Assembly (NCBI RefSeq): GCF_016859285.1 | Contig: NC_053415.1 | Span: 18,436,501-18,500,500 of the forward strand | Reading direction: 5' to 3' | Source of the DNA: Xiphias gladius | Taxonomy: Eukaryota; Chordata; Actinopteri; Istiophoriformes; Xiphiidae | DNA: 64,000 bases | Part shown: positions 12,293 through 33,420 of the stretch, in pieces | Numbering within the stretch: the first letter of the stretch is position 1 | Layout of the letters: each line of letters starts with the position of its first letter | Translations under genes and position numbers: made by a program | The notes under the pieces: model-generated | What the model was told of the DNA's origin: nothing | What the model saw: the letters and a program-made list of their open reading frames with translations, nothing else | Database searches by the model: none

Positions 12293-13801
12293 ACCAAACA
12301 TCACTTTCAGTTACATTTTGATGGATTTCAGAAGCCCGTGAGCACCGTTTCCCATCTGCCACTTTAATTTGAGTTCTATCTCTTGTATGAAAACATTTAG
12401 ATCTTTAGCCTTAAAAACACATATTTCATGTTTATTGTAAAAACATGTAATCCTGCTGAGTTCTTCTTTGCACATCCAGCACAACTGTACAGTCTGACAA
12501 ATGTGTTTGAAGTTCATGTATTTGAGTATAGTGCTTTCCCATATAATCTATGGGCCATAGTCCAAAACGTCATTTTTCCAGTATCACTCAGACAGCTGAT
12601 AAGAATAGCTGAGCCTTGGCCTTTTCACTGTAATTGTCTCATGAAGTTAACAACCTCATACAGTGAACTGGATGGTAGCTGTGGGTGCTTACCTTATGTT
12701 TAGGAGCTTTGATGATATATTTTTTACAGGTTAGGTTCAGAAGCAAAGAGACCAGTTCTTCAAACATAAATTTCAAGAACTGAAACAATCATCAAGTTGT
12801 GGATTCTGGAGATAACATAAGAATAATGTATAATTTCTTGACTTGTTGAATCCTTGTGATGGAGTGATTTCCATGATTACAGAAATATAGTGGTATTTTA
12901 AAGCTGCTGCCATTAAGTTAAAAAAAAAAAAAATAAAATCCTCAAATTCTTTGGAGTGTGTTGTTTGTAATGTTTTGGAGGCCCCAGTTTGTCCAGCAGG
13001 TGGTGAAAGAGTAACCACAGGCTCAAATACTCTACAAAGCTGAAAGCCAATTTGAAAAAAAAAGAAAAACACACAAAAAACATCCTGGGAACTTTTTATT
13101 AATAGTCTATGTAAGATGTTGCTATAAATAGTAATTAGTTGATGAGAGCGTGTCAAAGAGAAGCATGGATGGTGGGATTAAAAGTTTTTAATTTGTTTGT
13201 TTGCTTTGTATTTATGTGTTTAGCACATTCATCTTTATCATGGTAGTTCCCTTTTTGCCACACATGTATTAAAACTATGTTTTTGTTTTTTCGTTTGTTT
13301 TGTTTTGTATTGCTTTATTCAACAGCTGGACGTACAGTGTCAGTTATACAAGAATAAGAAAGTGGCGATAACATATGTGGCAATAAAATATCAAAAACAC
13401 CGATACGATAAAAACATTCGTTGTTTGAGAAAAATCCCTTCATCTGTTTATGAATAAGAAATTTCCGATTCGGGTTTGTGACGTCGCTGGACGAGACCAT
13501 CCGTCAGAGCAGCCGCGGGGGAGTCAGACGGGACAACAGGAAAATTCAGCACCTGAGGAGTCAACCATGACTCGTACGGTCAGCATTATCGCAAGACGTA
13601 GATTTTCTGCTCGCTTTTAATACACGCCACCTCTTGCACCTGCCGCCATCTCTGCAGGTGGCGAAAACCCGGCAGTCCATCGCCGCCCCCTGCCTCCGAG
13701 ACCCCCGCCGCGACGAGGACGCGTTTCTCCGTGCGGCTCGTTCGCAGTGGAGCGGATGAGCTCTTCCGCTTCGGCTGCAGCCGTGCTGTCACAGCGGGAG
13801 G

Positions 13802-19945
<6,144 letters not shown>

Positions 19946-21737
19946 AACTCTGAGCACCTGAATGAATTTAAAATTATGACAAGCAATGCACATCCACCAC
20001 CCAGAGAAGTGCTCTTATTTGTAGGCAGCCAGGTGTGAAGGACTCACAGTGGGAAGAATGTGTCCCACTCGAGCATGTTTCTTGACAAGCTGCCTTTTTG
20101 CGGACAAATTTGTGGGTCAAAAAGGCTCGTCGCCACCAGCATCGCAGTCCTTCTTTGGGAGAAAGGATTTCAAAATTCAAGAGCAGCGCTGAGGTGAAGT
20201 CGGGGCTGAAACATGTAATCTGCTTCCCCCTTTCCTGAAGTTTGATCAGACAGAAACATATGGGGCCTGTATTGGTACATATTGTGACAGCTTGATTGAA
20301 AACAGTGTACACTTTAATTTTTAATATAATTCTCTAACCACTACATTGTCCAAATTCCCTTAAGTATGTAGCACTGCTGATGACACACTACACACCTGAA
20401 GAACTTCTACTGCTCCACCAAAATACAAGAAGAGGAAGGTGATACTCTGTTCATATTCCAGGCAGTTATACTTCAGACATTCATAAATAAGTGGGGAAAC
20501 TGGACCTGCCTGACCACAAGGTAGATCTTATTGTTCTACTTTTGGAGGAGCCAAGTTGGTTTACACATTTTTACCTCAATACCAGGTGTTTCTCCTAATG
20601 CACTGCATCAGAAATAGTTCCTATGGTGGTATTTGAGCAAATGTTTGCTCTAGTTCTTGACTGTTGAATTTTAGTTAGTGAGATTTGTTAATTTATCTTA
20701 GGATATGTTTAAATGGACATTTAAAGAAGTGATTTGTTATGATTTGTTTTGTAAAGTCAATTGAATTCGGGCATCACTTTCGTTTCAAAACCTAAATACT
20801 AACTGGTTAAGAAGGAAAATAGTGTAAATGTATGTTAAGAAGTCACTGAATCCTTGAAGTACATATCAGATTCATGCCAAAAAGTCACAAGGAATAAACA
20901 ACGTTTTGTATATTTGAGTCTTTGGTGTTGTGACTTGTATATGAAACGGTAAAGTCACTGCTGCAGTGTAAACATTCAACTACGTCACACACATTGTACA
21001 CACTTCCAATCTGCTCTTCCCTGGATGGTGCCTTTAGTGTCACATTTCTTAAGGGATATTTATGGTTTAATCAGAATGCTTGAAAACTGCTTTCTGCAGC
21101 TTAGAAAATTTATTACATGAACAGACAACGATAACGAAGTGAACCTGGATTTGTGGGATCCATTAGCATAGCAGACATATGAAATGCCCCCAGTTACTCC
21201 CAAGTGTACTTTGTACTGCACAGCAATAGTTCCTCATGTTCAACTAAAATGGCCTAGTTACAAATTTTGTATCCCCAATCATACAGCTGTTACAACAGGC
21301 AATAAAAATACAAAAAAATACTATATTTACATGTAAATAGCAAAGAAATAACTAGCCACAATAAAACACTTTAACTTGCATCGCCTTTAAATATTTAAAA
21401 ATTCTACGGGAAGATAAGTATTTAAAATCACATTAATGTGTTGAAATATCTACACAGACAAAAATTGGCAGAATGACTCACTGTTAACAGTTCATACACA
21501 GTTCCTCCTCTATAGTGCACTGTGCTTCTGATGTGCATGAGACCTCTGACCTCTGTCCATTTTGGCTCATGTTGAAGGTTGGTTCAACTGTTAAGAAATG
21601 GATGGATCTCCACTGTCATTTTACTCAACCTTTACATGGTATGAATAAACAGTTATAATTAGAGGCCCTGGAGCTGCTTGAGATCCCAAGACTCAGTCTT
21701 TTGCAGTCCAGCTGCTGCTGAAAGCCCAGGAACACTT
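19946..21737. other. Convergent 3' UTRs of mfsd9 (+) and slc9a2 (-)
   Basis: The mfsd9 stop is at 19,943-19,945, with an AATAAA signal at 20,893-20,898. On the other strand, slc9a2 stops at 21,738-21,740 and has AATAAA (TTTATT on the plus strand) at 21,114-21,109. The two predicted transcript ends lie about 200 bp apart and no other gene fits between them. Confidence 0.6.
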
Positions 21738-24700
21738 TTACATCTTCTTCGGGTTCCACTGAGGCCGCCTGAGCAGAGGGTTTTGTGTCACGTTGTCTCT
21801 GGGTTCAGCAGCCCAGGCTGGAGATGGAGACGAAGTCTGCTGCTGCTGCTGCTCCTCCTCCTCCTCCTCCTCCTCCTCCTGATGATGCACATTTCTAAAG
21901 TTATCAGCTGATCTGTTGTCATTGTCAGTAGATGAGCTGAAGTGACGGCGAGGAGCAGGCACACGATCACTGTAGGAGGAGTTTGTTCTGGACATGCCAT
22001 GCCCCATCCTGCCACTCTCACCCCCGCCTTCATTCAGAACATCGACAGAGGGTACTTCTTTTAGGGTATCTAGCCTCCGTAGCGGCATCATGGCTCTGGA
22101 GGAGGAGCGTGCTGGCTGGCCAAACCTAGAGCGTCTTGAGGGGTACGCCACCTCGGACATGGTTTCCTGATCATCTGGGACAGGTGGAGAAAAGAGAAAA
22201 GTCATTTTTAAAAGTTGAGGTATATGTACTGAATCATGCCATCACACCACATTATATTTTAATACAGCTGCATAAAAGCTACACCTATTAATCTCACTGA
22301 CCCATCGGTGGCCCAGTCATAAACTCATGCTGCGCAACCAAATATTTTTCAAACCCACATCATTTAATTTGACGTTCAAGTGGACATCGGAAACCTTCCA
22401 ATGAGGACAAATATGTCAGGCTGAATGTGGGGGAAAATGCATGCAAAATGATTCACAGGACATCTACAACGTTACAATTGTTGGCATTCTGCGGACGTCT
22501 GTGTTTGGCTATGAGCTAAACCAAAGTACTGGACAAATTAAAATCTTGACCTGATGGTGCCACCACAGGGAGTCAAGGGGAATCATCAAAAGTGAAAATG
22601 GACTTCTCTACTAAATTTCATGGCAATCCATCTAATAGCTGTTGAGAAATTTCAGTCTTAACCACAAATATGAATTATCATGGTGGCGCTAGAGGAAAAG
22701 TCACTGGATCAACAAGGTCATTAAGCTCCATCCCATGAGTTTCATGAAGATTAGTACAAATTTTCATGGCAATCCATCCCCCACAGCTGTTGAGATAATT
22801 CAGGTGGCAGACTGACTGACCAACACTTCCATCCCAAGAGCCACGCCACTAAAACCATTGTCTCTTAGGTTTGAATACTTCACTCTGACTAAAAATTATA
22901 AACTACAGCCTCAGTGAAGATCTGGAACAATATGATATTGCAAATAAACACCTGAGCAAGTTCCACTCACTGAAAAGGGCTATGAAATATAGTCAAAAGA
23001 TGGGGAAAAAGCTACAAGTGAACCTTGAATTTGAAATATTTTATCAGAAAGTCTACAGTATTTAATATTGCCGTACAGTTTTGAATAAGGTGTTTCCCAA
23101 CTTAAATCTATTTGAAGACAAATAAATGGGGAAAACTAGATGTTAAGGGTTTAAAGTTGGTTTAAGAAGCTTACCTGCACAGCTTAGTCTCTTAGGTGGA
23201 AATAATTTTGAGTCCAGACTCTTCCCAGCAGGAAGAGAGAAGTACTTATAAGATCTGGGCACCACCTTAGAATAACATGAGAATGAAACAGCAGAGTGGA
23301 GAAGAAGAATGGCAAGAGAGAAAAAGGAGAATAATGAACAAGGAATGGGATAAAGACAGTGAACCTCGTGTTTGATTTGGAATACTTAAATCTCAACGTA
23401 GTCAAGAGATAATTAACCTGCTTCTTTTGAGGTTCAGTTCCACTCTCATTTACCTAATTTTAACCAAAAGGCTGTGAAGCCTGTAGCAAGACTCAGCTCA
23501 ACATCAGCCCTAGTTACAGAGCTTTTTGCTTACCGATGTCTGGAAGCTGCCGGGTCGGAGGCTGCGGCGGATGCTGGCATGGCGTCTGATCAGTATCTCT
23601 TTGGTGTGGCTGTCGTTGGGCAGGGCATGCTTGCTCGTGTATGCCACCGTCTGAATAAAGAAAACACAAAAAGGCGTAAAGAACAACATTACACACAAAA
23701 CATCACACGGCAGACGTAGACTGCTGATGAACACTTCCAGATCGAAGACTGCACTGTTGGTCATTCTTTAATAAATTCACACATGAGCCTACAAGCGGCA
23801 ACAATGCTTTAACCTAAGGTCAGCAACATCCTGACAGGTGACGATAAAGGTTGAGACAAATACAGTTGAGATGCTTTGAGAGGAGACCGCATTCTTTAGA
23901 GCTCGGATTACTCAACAAAAACTGGCCACACCTGTTTCAGGCGCAAGGGTTCGCGTCTGTGTCTGGACTTTACGAGCTGCCACACTAAACTCTTCTAGGC
24001 AGTGTAGCAATTACTATCAACATAGTTCTTTCTGTCCCGCACCTATAAGTTGGACCAAAAACAAACATAACCACCTTTTAAAAACACTATAAGGTAGCCA
24101 TTGTTCTTTAGAGAAAGGTTTCATGCCAACGAAATGCTCCTGTCTATTTCACAGAAGGTCAAAATGGTCAGAGAAAAGGAAACTATTTAAAATTCTGTTT
24201 GGTTAAGATCACAATTCTGCATTTTTAACTAGTACAGTGTAAAAACAAACAAGTTAATAACTCTAATGCGATTGGATTTTTAAAAAAAGGCACAACTGAG
24301 CAGTTTTTCTCATGAACTTTCAAAAGCAGCTCATGTAAAAACAAATAACATCACAGATAGAAGTGAAGTTTGTGTGAAAGAACTGTAAATATGCGAAGAG
24401 CAGAGGGGTGACTTGAAAAGAGGGTCTATTAAGATAATCAGACAATTCGTCTACCCAAGAACAGAAGCACATGCTCTCTATTTGTCTACACATCAAAGCG
24501 TCTCTCAGAGCCTCTCCAAAGGGTGATGTCACTAATGGAAAATTACTGCCGGCCACAGTCTGTGGCGATGCAAAACAGCACCAAGTTTCAGTGTTTGGAG
24601 GAATCACACCCGCGTGAGGTAAGCATCACCAAAAACCTATGGTGGGCCCAGTTCTGTTCTTTGTTAAATAAGGAGGAAAGTTATGCTTTACTGATTACAG

Positions 24701-27700
24701 ACAGATTTATCTGACAAACTAGGATAACAGGATTTTATGTGAAAAAAAAAAAAAAAAAAGGTCATGTGCGCTTGTCTTTTGAAACTCCTACTTCCTTTCC
24801 TAAAACCAACGGAAAGCCGATTTGGACATAGAGCTGCACGTGGATTCTTTTTACAAGCTGGAAAAATTTTGAGCTTTGCAGAAGACAATGCACATGTGAG
24901 ACTGGGATGCTGATGTTGTTCAATCCGGGCAGAAGAAGCAAGAGTTCAAATTTCACACAACTGTATGTACTGTCAGCAGCTGAACGTTTACTACAACAAC
25001 AGCTAAAAAGAAGACCTATTATGATTGTTGTTTGCTGCGTAGTGGTCACCAACGGAAGAAGTGCTAAGATCTGTCATTTACCAATACATAAATCTAAAAA
25101 TACTCCATTACAAGTTAAGTCCTGCGTTCATAATCCTACTAAAGTAAAAGTACCACAGCAAAATGGCCCATGACTCCAGCCTAGGAGTCGGCCCCTCTAA
25201 AGCGTCACAATCTGATAAATCTGACATGGCGTGAGATGATTAATGGGGTATAGAAGAAGAGAGATATTAAAGTTCTCAACAAGTTCCACAAATATTTGTA
25301 TTCATTTTTTGGGCTTTTCAAAAAAACTTTACTTTTTTATGAAATATTGGATAATTTGAAAATCTTTGACCTCTAACGTGGAACTGCTAATAACTCACTG
25401 ACATCTGACTCTTGCAGTACTTGAGTAAATGTGCTTAGTCACTTTCCACCGTTGTGGTGCATGGAAGAAGAAAAAAGAAAGAAAAAAAAAGAAGCAGAAT
25501 GGTGTTCACGCTTCTCGCACACTATCCTCCTGCAAGATTTTTCATCTCACCCGTTGCCTGATCTTGTACATGTTCTTGGACAGGATTTCATGCATGTTCT
25601 TCAGGTCAGTAGCCAGGAACTTCTTCTTAGGTTTAGCAGAGTTTTTCTTCTCCTCACTAAAAATCACGCAAAAAACGGATATTAAAAACACATATTAAGA
25701 GAAAATATCCGATATATCTGAACAGACAAATAAGGAGGTGGTGTGATAGTCAGAGCAACAAAGAGACGTGATGAAGGTTTCATACTAGAGAGAGACGATG
25801 GACGGAGCGGCACTGATGTCTCCCGACACAGTGTCCAGGATCTCCATGGCATTCTGCAGCTCTAGCTTCTTGTACAATGCCACAATACTGGACTCAGCCC
25901 GGCTGTCTCGGATCAGGATCCTACGCAGGATTCGATTGTTGAATTTCATAAACCTGAAATGAGATTAAAAAAGAATGTACTGATTAGGTTTGTGTGAAAC
26001 AGAGGTATGTGTGAAGGCCCTGTTTCAGGGACATCCTATGACATCCTAAAAACTCCTCAGGCAGGTACAGTGCAAACAGGAAATATTAGGGGAGGGATCC
26101 TGTACCTCAGCAAATTGTTTTTAAATTGAAATAATAAATAATTTGAATTATTGTCAACAGATCCCCGGAAAAGAGTAAAACCAGCAACATGTTTGTCCAT
26201 CTCCCAATGCTTTGACTTCCCTCTGGCATTCAGCCCCACTCCCATTTATTCATCATGAAGACGTAAATGTGCAAAAACTGGCCACAAACATATAGTTTCA
26301 CTGTAGTTTTTGGGATTTTGTGAGATTTGTTGACTGCAAGAAAGACAAAAATGTGTCCAGACTTATCCTTTAAAGTGCTGACCCTTTAGTGGACAGAAAG
26401 TAACTGTTCACGTTAAAGTCATCACATGTTCAATATCTGATTGCAAATACTGTATATTTCTTCAAGTGCAACTTTTGTATTTATTTATTTCAGCTTCCTT
26501 GTGACTATTTTTGTCCCAGTATACAGTATTACAATTACTATTTATGTTGCTGTATATTTAGTACCTTTTATTTGTTTTTTTCATGCTTCATTTTGCGTAT
26601 AGTAGAAGTGTATATAAGGTTCTAGTTTTTAAAAGTTACTTATCTACACTACATAGATAAGTAGAATTCAAAGAGGGATCTGAACCTAAGACACTTCGAT
26701 TTCTCTGCATAGGATCAATTAATTTTGTTTTAATTTTTTTTGCAGTTGCTGACTGGCCGAAATCTCTGGCCCACGTCCATGGTAGTTCTTATCGGCACCC
26801 CTAGTTTGCTTCACGTGGCCAAGATCATTCTACTCTTTAGCTATTTGTAAGCTTAGGATCATTGTCCCGCTGAACGTCCATTCTAAATGCAATATTCCAC
26901 AGTACAAAGCCAAAACAAATATTTCTGACTGCTCTGTATGTTATACACATGTTCACGTCATGTTTTGACTACTTGAATCAAACTTAAAATCTATCATCTG
27001 AGGTTTGAGGAACCAGTCTCAAGAGACAGGCATGCAGAGCGCGTCAACAAAGCCGTGAAGAGAAGAAGGAACACCGGAGAGAAAAAAAAGAGGCATGGAA
27101 TAAAGGGAGAAGTGAAAGAAGTAGAATAAAGAAGTAAGGTGTCTGCTGTCCCCTATAAAACATCTATGGTTTCTAAATGTACAATTTATAAATATACAAT
27201 GTTTTTAATTTTCAATAACATTTGTATATGGACATACTATAGTATAACCCACAACATTGTATGTTCACAATAAAACTAAACATGTGTAACATGTATGACT
27301 CCATTTTAGGGGGGGTTGAACGCTGTTGAGGAATCTACTTTGACGGTATAATACTACAAAATTATAATTGTAAAGAAGAAAAATATAGATTCGTTGATGG
27401 AATTTACTTACCCCTAAGTAAATAATCCAACTGACTGGACTTATGACATACAATAGGTTAACAACAGCTATATTTCATTTGAAATAAATGTCCGTTGTTT
27501 TTATAATACCCACAGAAACAGGACTAAAATCAAATAAGTCCCACAAATCCCACAGCATTGTACAAAATTAATGTCTGAACAAGTACATAAAAAGGTTAAT
27601 TGTATTAACCTTTGTATTAATTGTATTTTACCAACAAATGAAAGTTGCTGCAGTTACCTATGCATCAAATCATGTACCTGGAAACTGGTGGGCATGTAAA

Positions 27701-30700
27701 TGAGTCAGAAAAGGCAATGAGGAACTAAGGAAAACATATCAGAGCTTTAGGAAGAAAAACATCAGTGCCGCCGATGATGGCGGAAGCTGAACACGACACC
27801 CAAGTCTGATTAGCTGTAAACATTCCCACAGAGTGCCAGCGTGAACAATGGCATTGTCAAACAAAACCACAAAGAGGGAAGCTGACAGCAGGTAAACTAA
27901 AACTGCCACCTCTCCTCCAGTTTCACTGCTGATTCTCTCTCTGTAGTTTTATTAGCATGAAGCACTTAAGCAGTGAGTAGTTTATGATGAAGTGAGTAAT
28001 GTGTACATATTGCAGGCTACCCATGACTGTGAGTAACCCATATCTGCTCACTGACTGACAACAGATTACATTGTGATGGCTAAATTTGCGTGAGGAGAAT
28101 GAGCAGGCAGGAGAAGAGAAAAGTTCTTACTTGTCCTTCCAGTAGAAGTGGCTCCACTGTCCACACAGGTCCTCTATGCCCGCTATGGTGTGTTCCATGA
28201 GCTGAGAGCAGAGTGAGAGCTGTTAACATTGTCTGTCATAAATATACAGTTAGGTCCATAAGTATTTGGACAGTGACACAATTTTTGTAATTTGCCTCTG
28301 TACACCACCACAATGCATTTGAAAAGAAGCCGTTAAGATGTGATTGAAGTGTTGACCTTCAGCTTTAATTCATGGGGTTTAATAAAAATATCACATGAAC
28401 TGTTTAGGAATTACAGCCATTTTTATACATAGTCCCTCATTTTCAGAGGCTCAAAAGTCATTGGACAAATCAATGGACAAACATTAATTTTAAATATAAG
28501 GATTATTTTTAATATCTGGATCAAAACCCTTTGCAGTCAATGACTACCTGAAGTCTGGAACCCATGGACATCACTAAATGCTGCGTTTCCTCCCTTGAGA
28601 TGCTTTGTCAGGCCTTTACTGCAGCTGCCTTCAGTTGCTGATTGTTTGAGTGTTTCTGCCCTCACTTTTGTCTTCAGTACGTTTTTCTTCACCAAGGAAA
28701 TAATTCTGTGATCATCCACTGTAGTTGTCTTCTGTGGTCTTCCAGGTCTTTTGGTGTTGCTGAGGTCGCAAGTGAATTCCTTCTTTTTAAGAATGTACCA
28801 GATTGTTGATTTGGTCACTCCTAAAGTTTCTGCCATCTGTATGATAGGTTTGTTTTGTTTTTTTTACCCTAATTATTGCATCCTTCATTTGAATCAACAC
28901 CCCTGTGGATCGCATATTGAGAGTTCCCATGAACAGCTACCAAATGCAAATTCAACACTTAGATAAAAGGTCTGGAGTTGATTCCATTTCATTCGTAATG
29001 AAATAACGAGGGAACAGGCCACACTTGGCCATGAGGCTGATCAGCTGTCAAATGTCCAATTACTTTTCAGCCTCTGAAAACAAGGGACTATTTATAAAAA
29101 TGCCTATAATTCCTAACCAGTTAATGTGATATTTTTATTAAACCCCATGAATTAAAGCTGAAGGCAAAATTATGAAAATTGTGTTAAAGTCCAAATATTT
29201 ATGGCCTTAACTGTACATACTGTCTACTACATGTACATTAATCACAAACTGTGTCATACCCTGCAGTGGATCTCTGCGTTGATGGTGTCAAGATTGCGGT
29301 TGGTTCTGCGGACATTGATGAACTCAATCAGAGGTCGGATACTGATGCCCTGTGGAGAAGAGAAAAAAAGACTGCAGAATCAGCAGAACCCAAAAAACAC
29401 ATTAGAGCACTTAAAATCCCAACTGACTGTCAAAAGACTGGGCATCATCAAGATTGTTTCACTTCAGCTACCCTCACTTTAATGGCCTGAGTTGGTGGAA
29501 TTTGTTTTTAATCACATTATGGAGAAAAAAAAACCCACTCATTACACAATGTGAGCAGCAAAACATACAGGCAGACATAACATTTTAATCAATAAATACA
29601 ACTCACAATATTCCTAAGTGGACAGTGAAGAGCTACATGTGTCACAATGCAAGATGCAAAGAATATAAATTAAAAGCTGGGATTCAGAGTCCTTATTGCA
29701 GCAGCAAAAAGCTGTTCTGCTGTTAACTCAGTTGTTTTGGTGGACAAAGATCTGTTTGATGTCATTGTGACAACTCTGACTGGCCTGACGTTGTGCTGGA
29801 ATGCAAGAGCAAAAACCTCACAATTTACTATATAATGAAATCAATTCTGATCTGGAGTTAAAATCATGTGGTGTGTTCGGAGCTTAAAAGAAAACCGTGA
29901 CACAGGCGACCAGTCTGTTTCAAGACTACTGTTTCTCTCTGACAGAGACTCAGAGACGGCTTTATATGCAGACTTCAATGTCAGCTTTTTCTATTTTATT
30001 CTATTACTGATAAAAAAAAAAAAACACCAACATCATACTGACATAAGACAAATTATTCCCTCACAAGCACCAGTGCAAAATGTTTTGAAAACAAACACAC
30101 AGACGCTCTCTTACCTGAAGAAACACAGTGAAGAGGATAATGGCAATGGTGGCCGTGACAAAGAGCTGCTTGCGACCGATGTCATCGGGGAGAGTGAAGG
30201 CCAAGGCAAATGAAACTGCACCTCGCAGACCACCGTAGGCCAGACCAAATTGATCTTTCAAGTTGAATGGGATGGTGCGGAAAGGGTTAATGATCTGGGT
30301 CAGCACCAAGACACCTGGGAGGGAAGGACAGAAAAAAGTAAAGACGTTTTTTGCATAATTTGTATTGCTAGCAAGTTTAAAGCTGCACTAGTCAATTTTT
30401 TTTTTTTATTAACAATAGATCAAATCCCTATGTGTAATGTGAAAGGAGTCACTCGTAATAACGAGCCCACAAAGAGTTCTCTCCAGATTCTGCAGTTCCT
30501 CTCAGCTCTACCAAGCTTTGTAGAATCTTTCAGCTCCATATTTTGGTTTTATGGCCCACAACTTTACCATCTCGGTCAGTAGCTGTTTTTAGCGAAAAAA
30601 AAAAAAAGCTCTGAAAAACGCAAACAGAGACCAAAACAGAGCTAGACAGGGCTTAACATTTATCGGCTACGTTCCAGCTACCATAGACAGTGATATTATT

Positions 30701-33380
30701 TCAGTGTTGTGTTTACAGCTTCCTCTGCTGCCCCAATTGGTAAAAAAAACAAACAAACAAAAAAAAAAACGCTTACTGCAGCTTTAAAGAGTAACTCTAC
30801 AGTTACTTTTACAGTTATTCAGAAGGACAGTTTTGCTGTGGTTCAAAGTTTCAAGTCTGTTTGACCTGTTGACCACACCCAGCTTCAGTGATGCGTGTGG
30901 TTGGAGGGGTGCTTTGGTGCACTGGTAACCATGCCAAACAGTGATGTCATAGGGTCTTGGAGTACACCTGTACATCCCTACAGCGAGGTGAGAAGTTAAA
31001 CCGCTGGAGGTCAGCTGAAACAACATGCCTTGTGGAACTTTCTTGTAAACAAAAGTAATGCTTACATTTAGTGTTACAGACAAACTGAATTCAGCAGAAT
31101 TCATTTTCTTCTAGTAGTCTTTTACTTCCCTGTCTTTTTTCAGCCCCTTGCTATGTTTGTTGGTGCATTACCGCCACCAACTGTGTATCAGTGGAGCAGC
31201 ATGAAACCAGTGGAAGGATGTGAATCATACCGTTCAAGTGTTTCTATGTGTGCACGACACAAACAAATCAGGGACCCGCTCCTGAGAACATTGCTTCATA
31301 GCACTACAAGGTAGACAGAAGCAGTCAAACAAAAACCTGACCTCTAACATGACACGGATACCCCCTGCCCTCTGCTTACCCAGACCTCTCCATACAAAGG
31401 CAAACAGCAGTGTGGACAGGATGTAGCCCCAGTTCCACTCGTGTTCTGTTGTTATTGTGACCACCCCGAGAAAGAAGAAGATGAGGGTCTCAGAGATGGA
31501 GCCAAGCATCTTGACCACGTGGCGAATGGTTGTGCAGGAACGCTGGGAAACATTTTCCTCCACGTAGTATTTCATGGTGAGGGCACAGGTAACAATGCTG
31601 CAGAAAAAAAACATACACAGAGCTGTTATTTTGCTATACTCCTGCAGCATTGAAAATATCTAAACCTGTAAATATTTTAAAATCTACTCACGCCATGATG
31701 GATGAGATAGCGAAGAGCTCGGCCACCAGATAGGCCAGGTAGCTGTACATGAATATGAAGAGCGGCTCGATTTCTCTGACCTTGGAGGTGAATCTCGTGG
31801 TGAAGGCGGCCACGAAGCCAAACAGAATGCCAAAGCCCATCCCGCCGAGCCCGACCACGAAGAACCTCGCCACCCCCAGGAAAACATCCACTGGCTCCAC
31901 CACTGGCATGTTCGCCACAAAGCTGAACATGTTGTACAACACCTGAACACATGTACACACACACATGCAGTCACACACTCTTACATGCACAGCTTTGAAT
32001 GCGTGCACATGTGCAAACAGCCCTCGCATCCTAGTCAGAGGTCATGGGTGGTGTCAGGGGCTGTGGCCTCTAATAACACTGTTCCAGATAAGAGTGATTT
32101 ATTGAAATATTTACTCTGCACTGTTTGCAATTTGATAATCTCTTTTCACCAAGCACGGTGAATGACTCATAGAAAGGGAGCATTTGGCAGAACAACTGGC
32201 TTTGTTCCTTTTCCTGCTGTTCCGCGTATACGATGAATGCAGTCAGCTTTTTCCTTCAATCTTAAAGTTGCGTTCATGGTGATGTTTCTGGTTGAATACA
32301 GTATATCTGACTGCACACATCCGCTAACATTTCATTTTTCAATACATTCAAAGAAAGCAAGAAAGTTGTAGACACTGGAAATTATGGGAAAGAGTAAGGT
32401 ATAGACCGGACACAATTCACTGAGCACACAGGCACTCTAGTATATTTTGAGTCAATCTCTCATACATCACCCTGCTGCTGTAAGTACTCACTAGTGCACT
32501 AAATCTGCAGCTTAAAGTAGTCCAACAGTAAATGCACTATTTTCTCCTGTTTGAGTGACATCTAAAACTACAGTGCCCAGTGAGCTAAAAACTACAGTGC
32601 CCAGCTGTAAAAGCAAGAAATTGTTTTTACCTTTTTTAAAATATGAAAGTTTATATATGTGTGATTTGTTTTTAAAGATTTTTGGTCTTTTCATGGGAAT
32701 GGCTGAAAATAACAAAAATATAGAATACCACCATCTCGGTCGCAATTTTATTGTGAAATTTGATCTGGTTCAAGATAGGGTCTTCATGTTTACTAGCAAA
32801 CAGCTATTGCCAATTGCCATTATGCTGGAAAAAAATTTCCTAGCAACAGTCGTGATAAATAGCCCTAAATAAGTATAATTACTTTGAAAAAGACTAATTG
32901 AAGAGAGACGTTGCTGCTGTGAGACAAGCTTGTCAAACGCTCTGGCAAAGAAGGAGAACAGGAAACTGATTGGTCCAGTGCTAGGAACAGAGCTAGAGCT
33001 AGAAACACTAGTGTTCCTAGCTAGATCTAGCTAGAGCTAGGAACACTGGCCAAGTGAAACAGTGTGACCCCACTCTTTAATAATACAATTTCTACTGGGC
33101 CCATACACCTGTCACCACCTTTCACCTCACTGGCGGCAGCATTGCTCTTGGTAAATCAGAAGTGTTTGTTCCTTTGTCAAATACTACATCATGTTTGGTG
33201 CACTTCTTTAACACAAAGACCTGTGTAAAGGCCAAGCGTGGGCTTTCCCAGTGTCCTGGGTAGATGTTTGTCTTCACTTCCTGCATCGGCCCTGCTACTG
33301 TCTACTAAATAAACAAAAGGGTCACCGCACCAAAGCTAAGAGCAGGTTTTGAGTGTGAGCTTCAGTCAAATTTCTGATGA

Positions 33381-33420
<40 letters not shown>

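Larger units (their letters stand above)
10886..13801. promoter_or_regulatory. Divergent intergenic region of tmem182 and mfsd9
   Basis: Both start codons face away from this 2.9-kb gap. It holds a repeat fragment at about 11,785-12,000, a (TG)n tract at 12,206-12,292, and a GC-rich, CpG-bearing block at about 13,480-13,800 that is the likely mfsd9 promoter and 5' UTR. Nothing in it looks coding. Confidence 0.55.
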
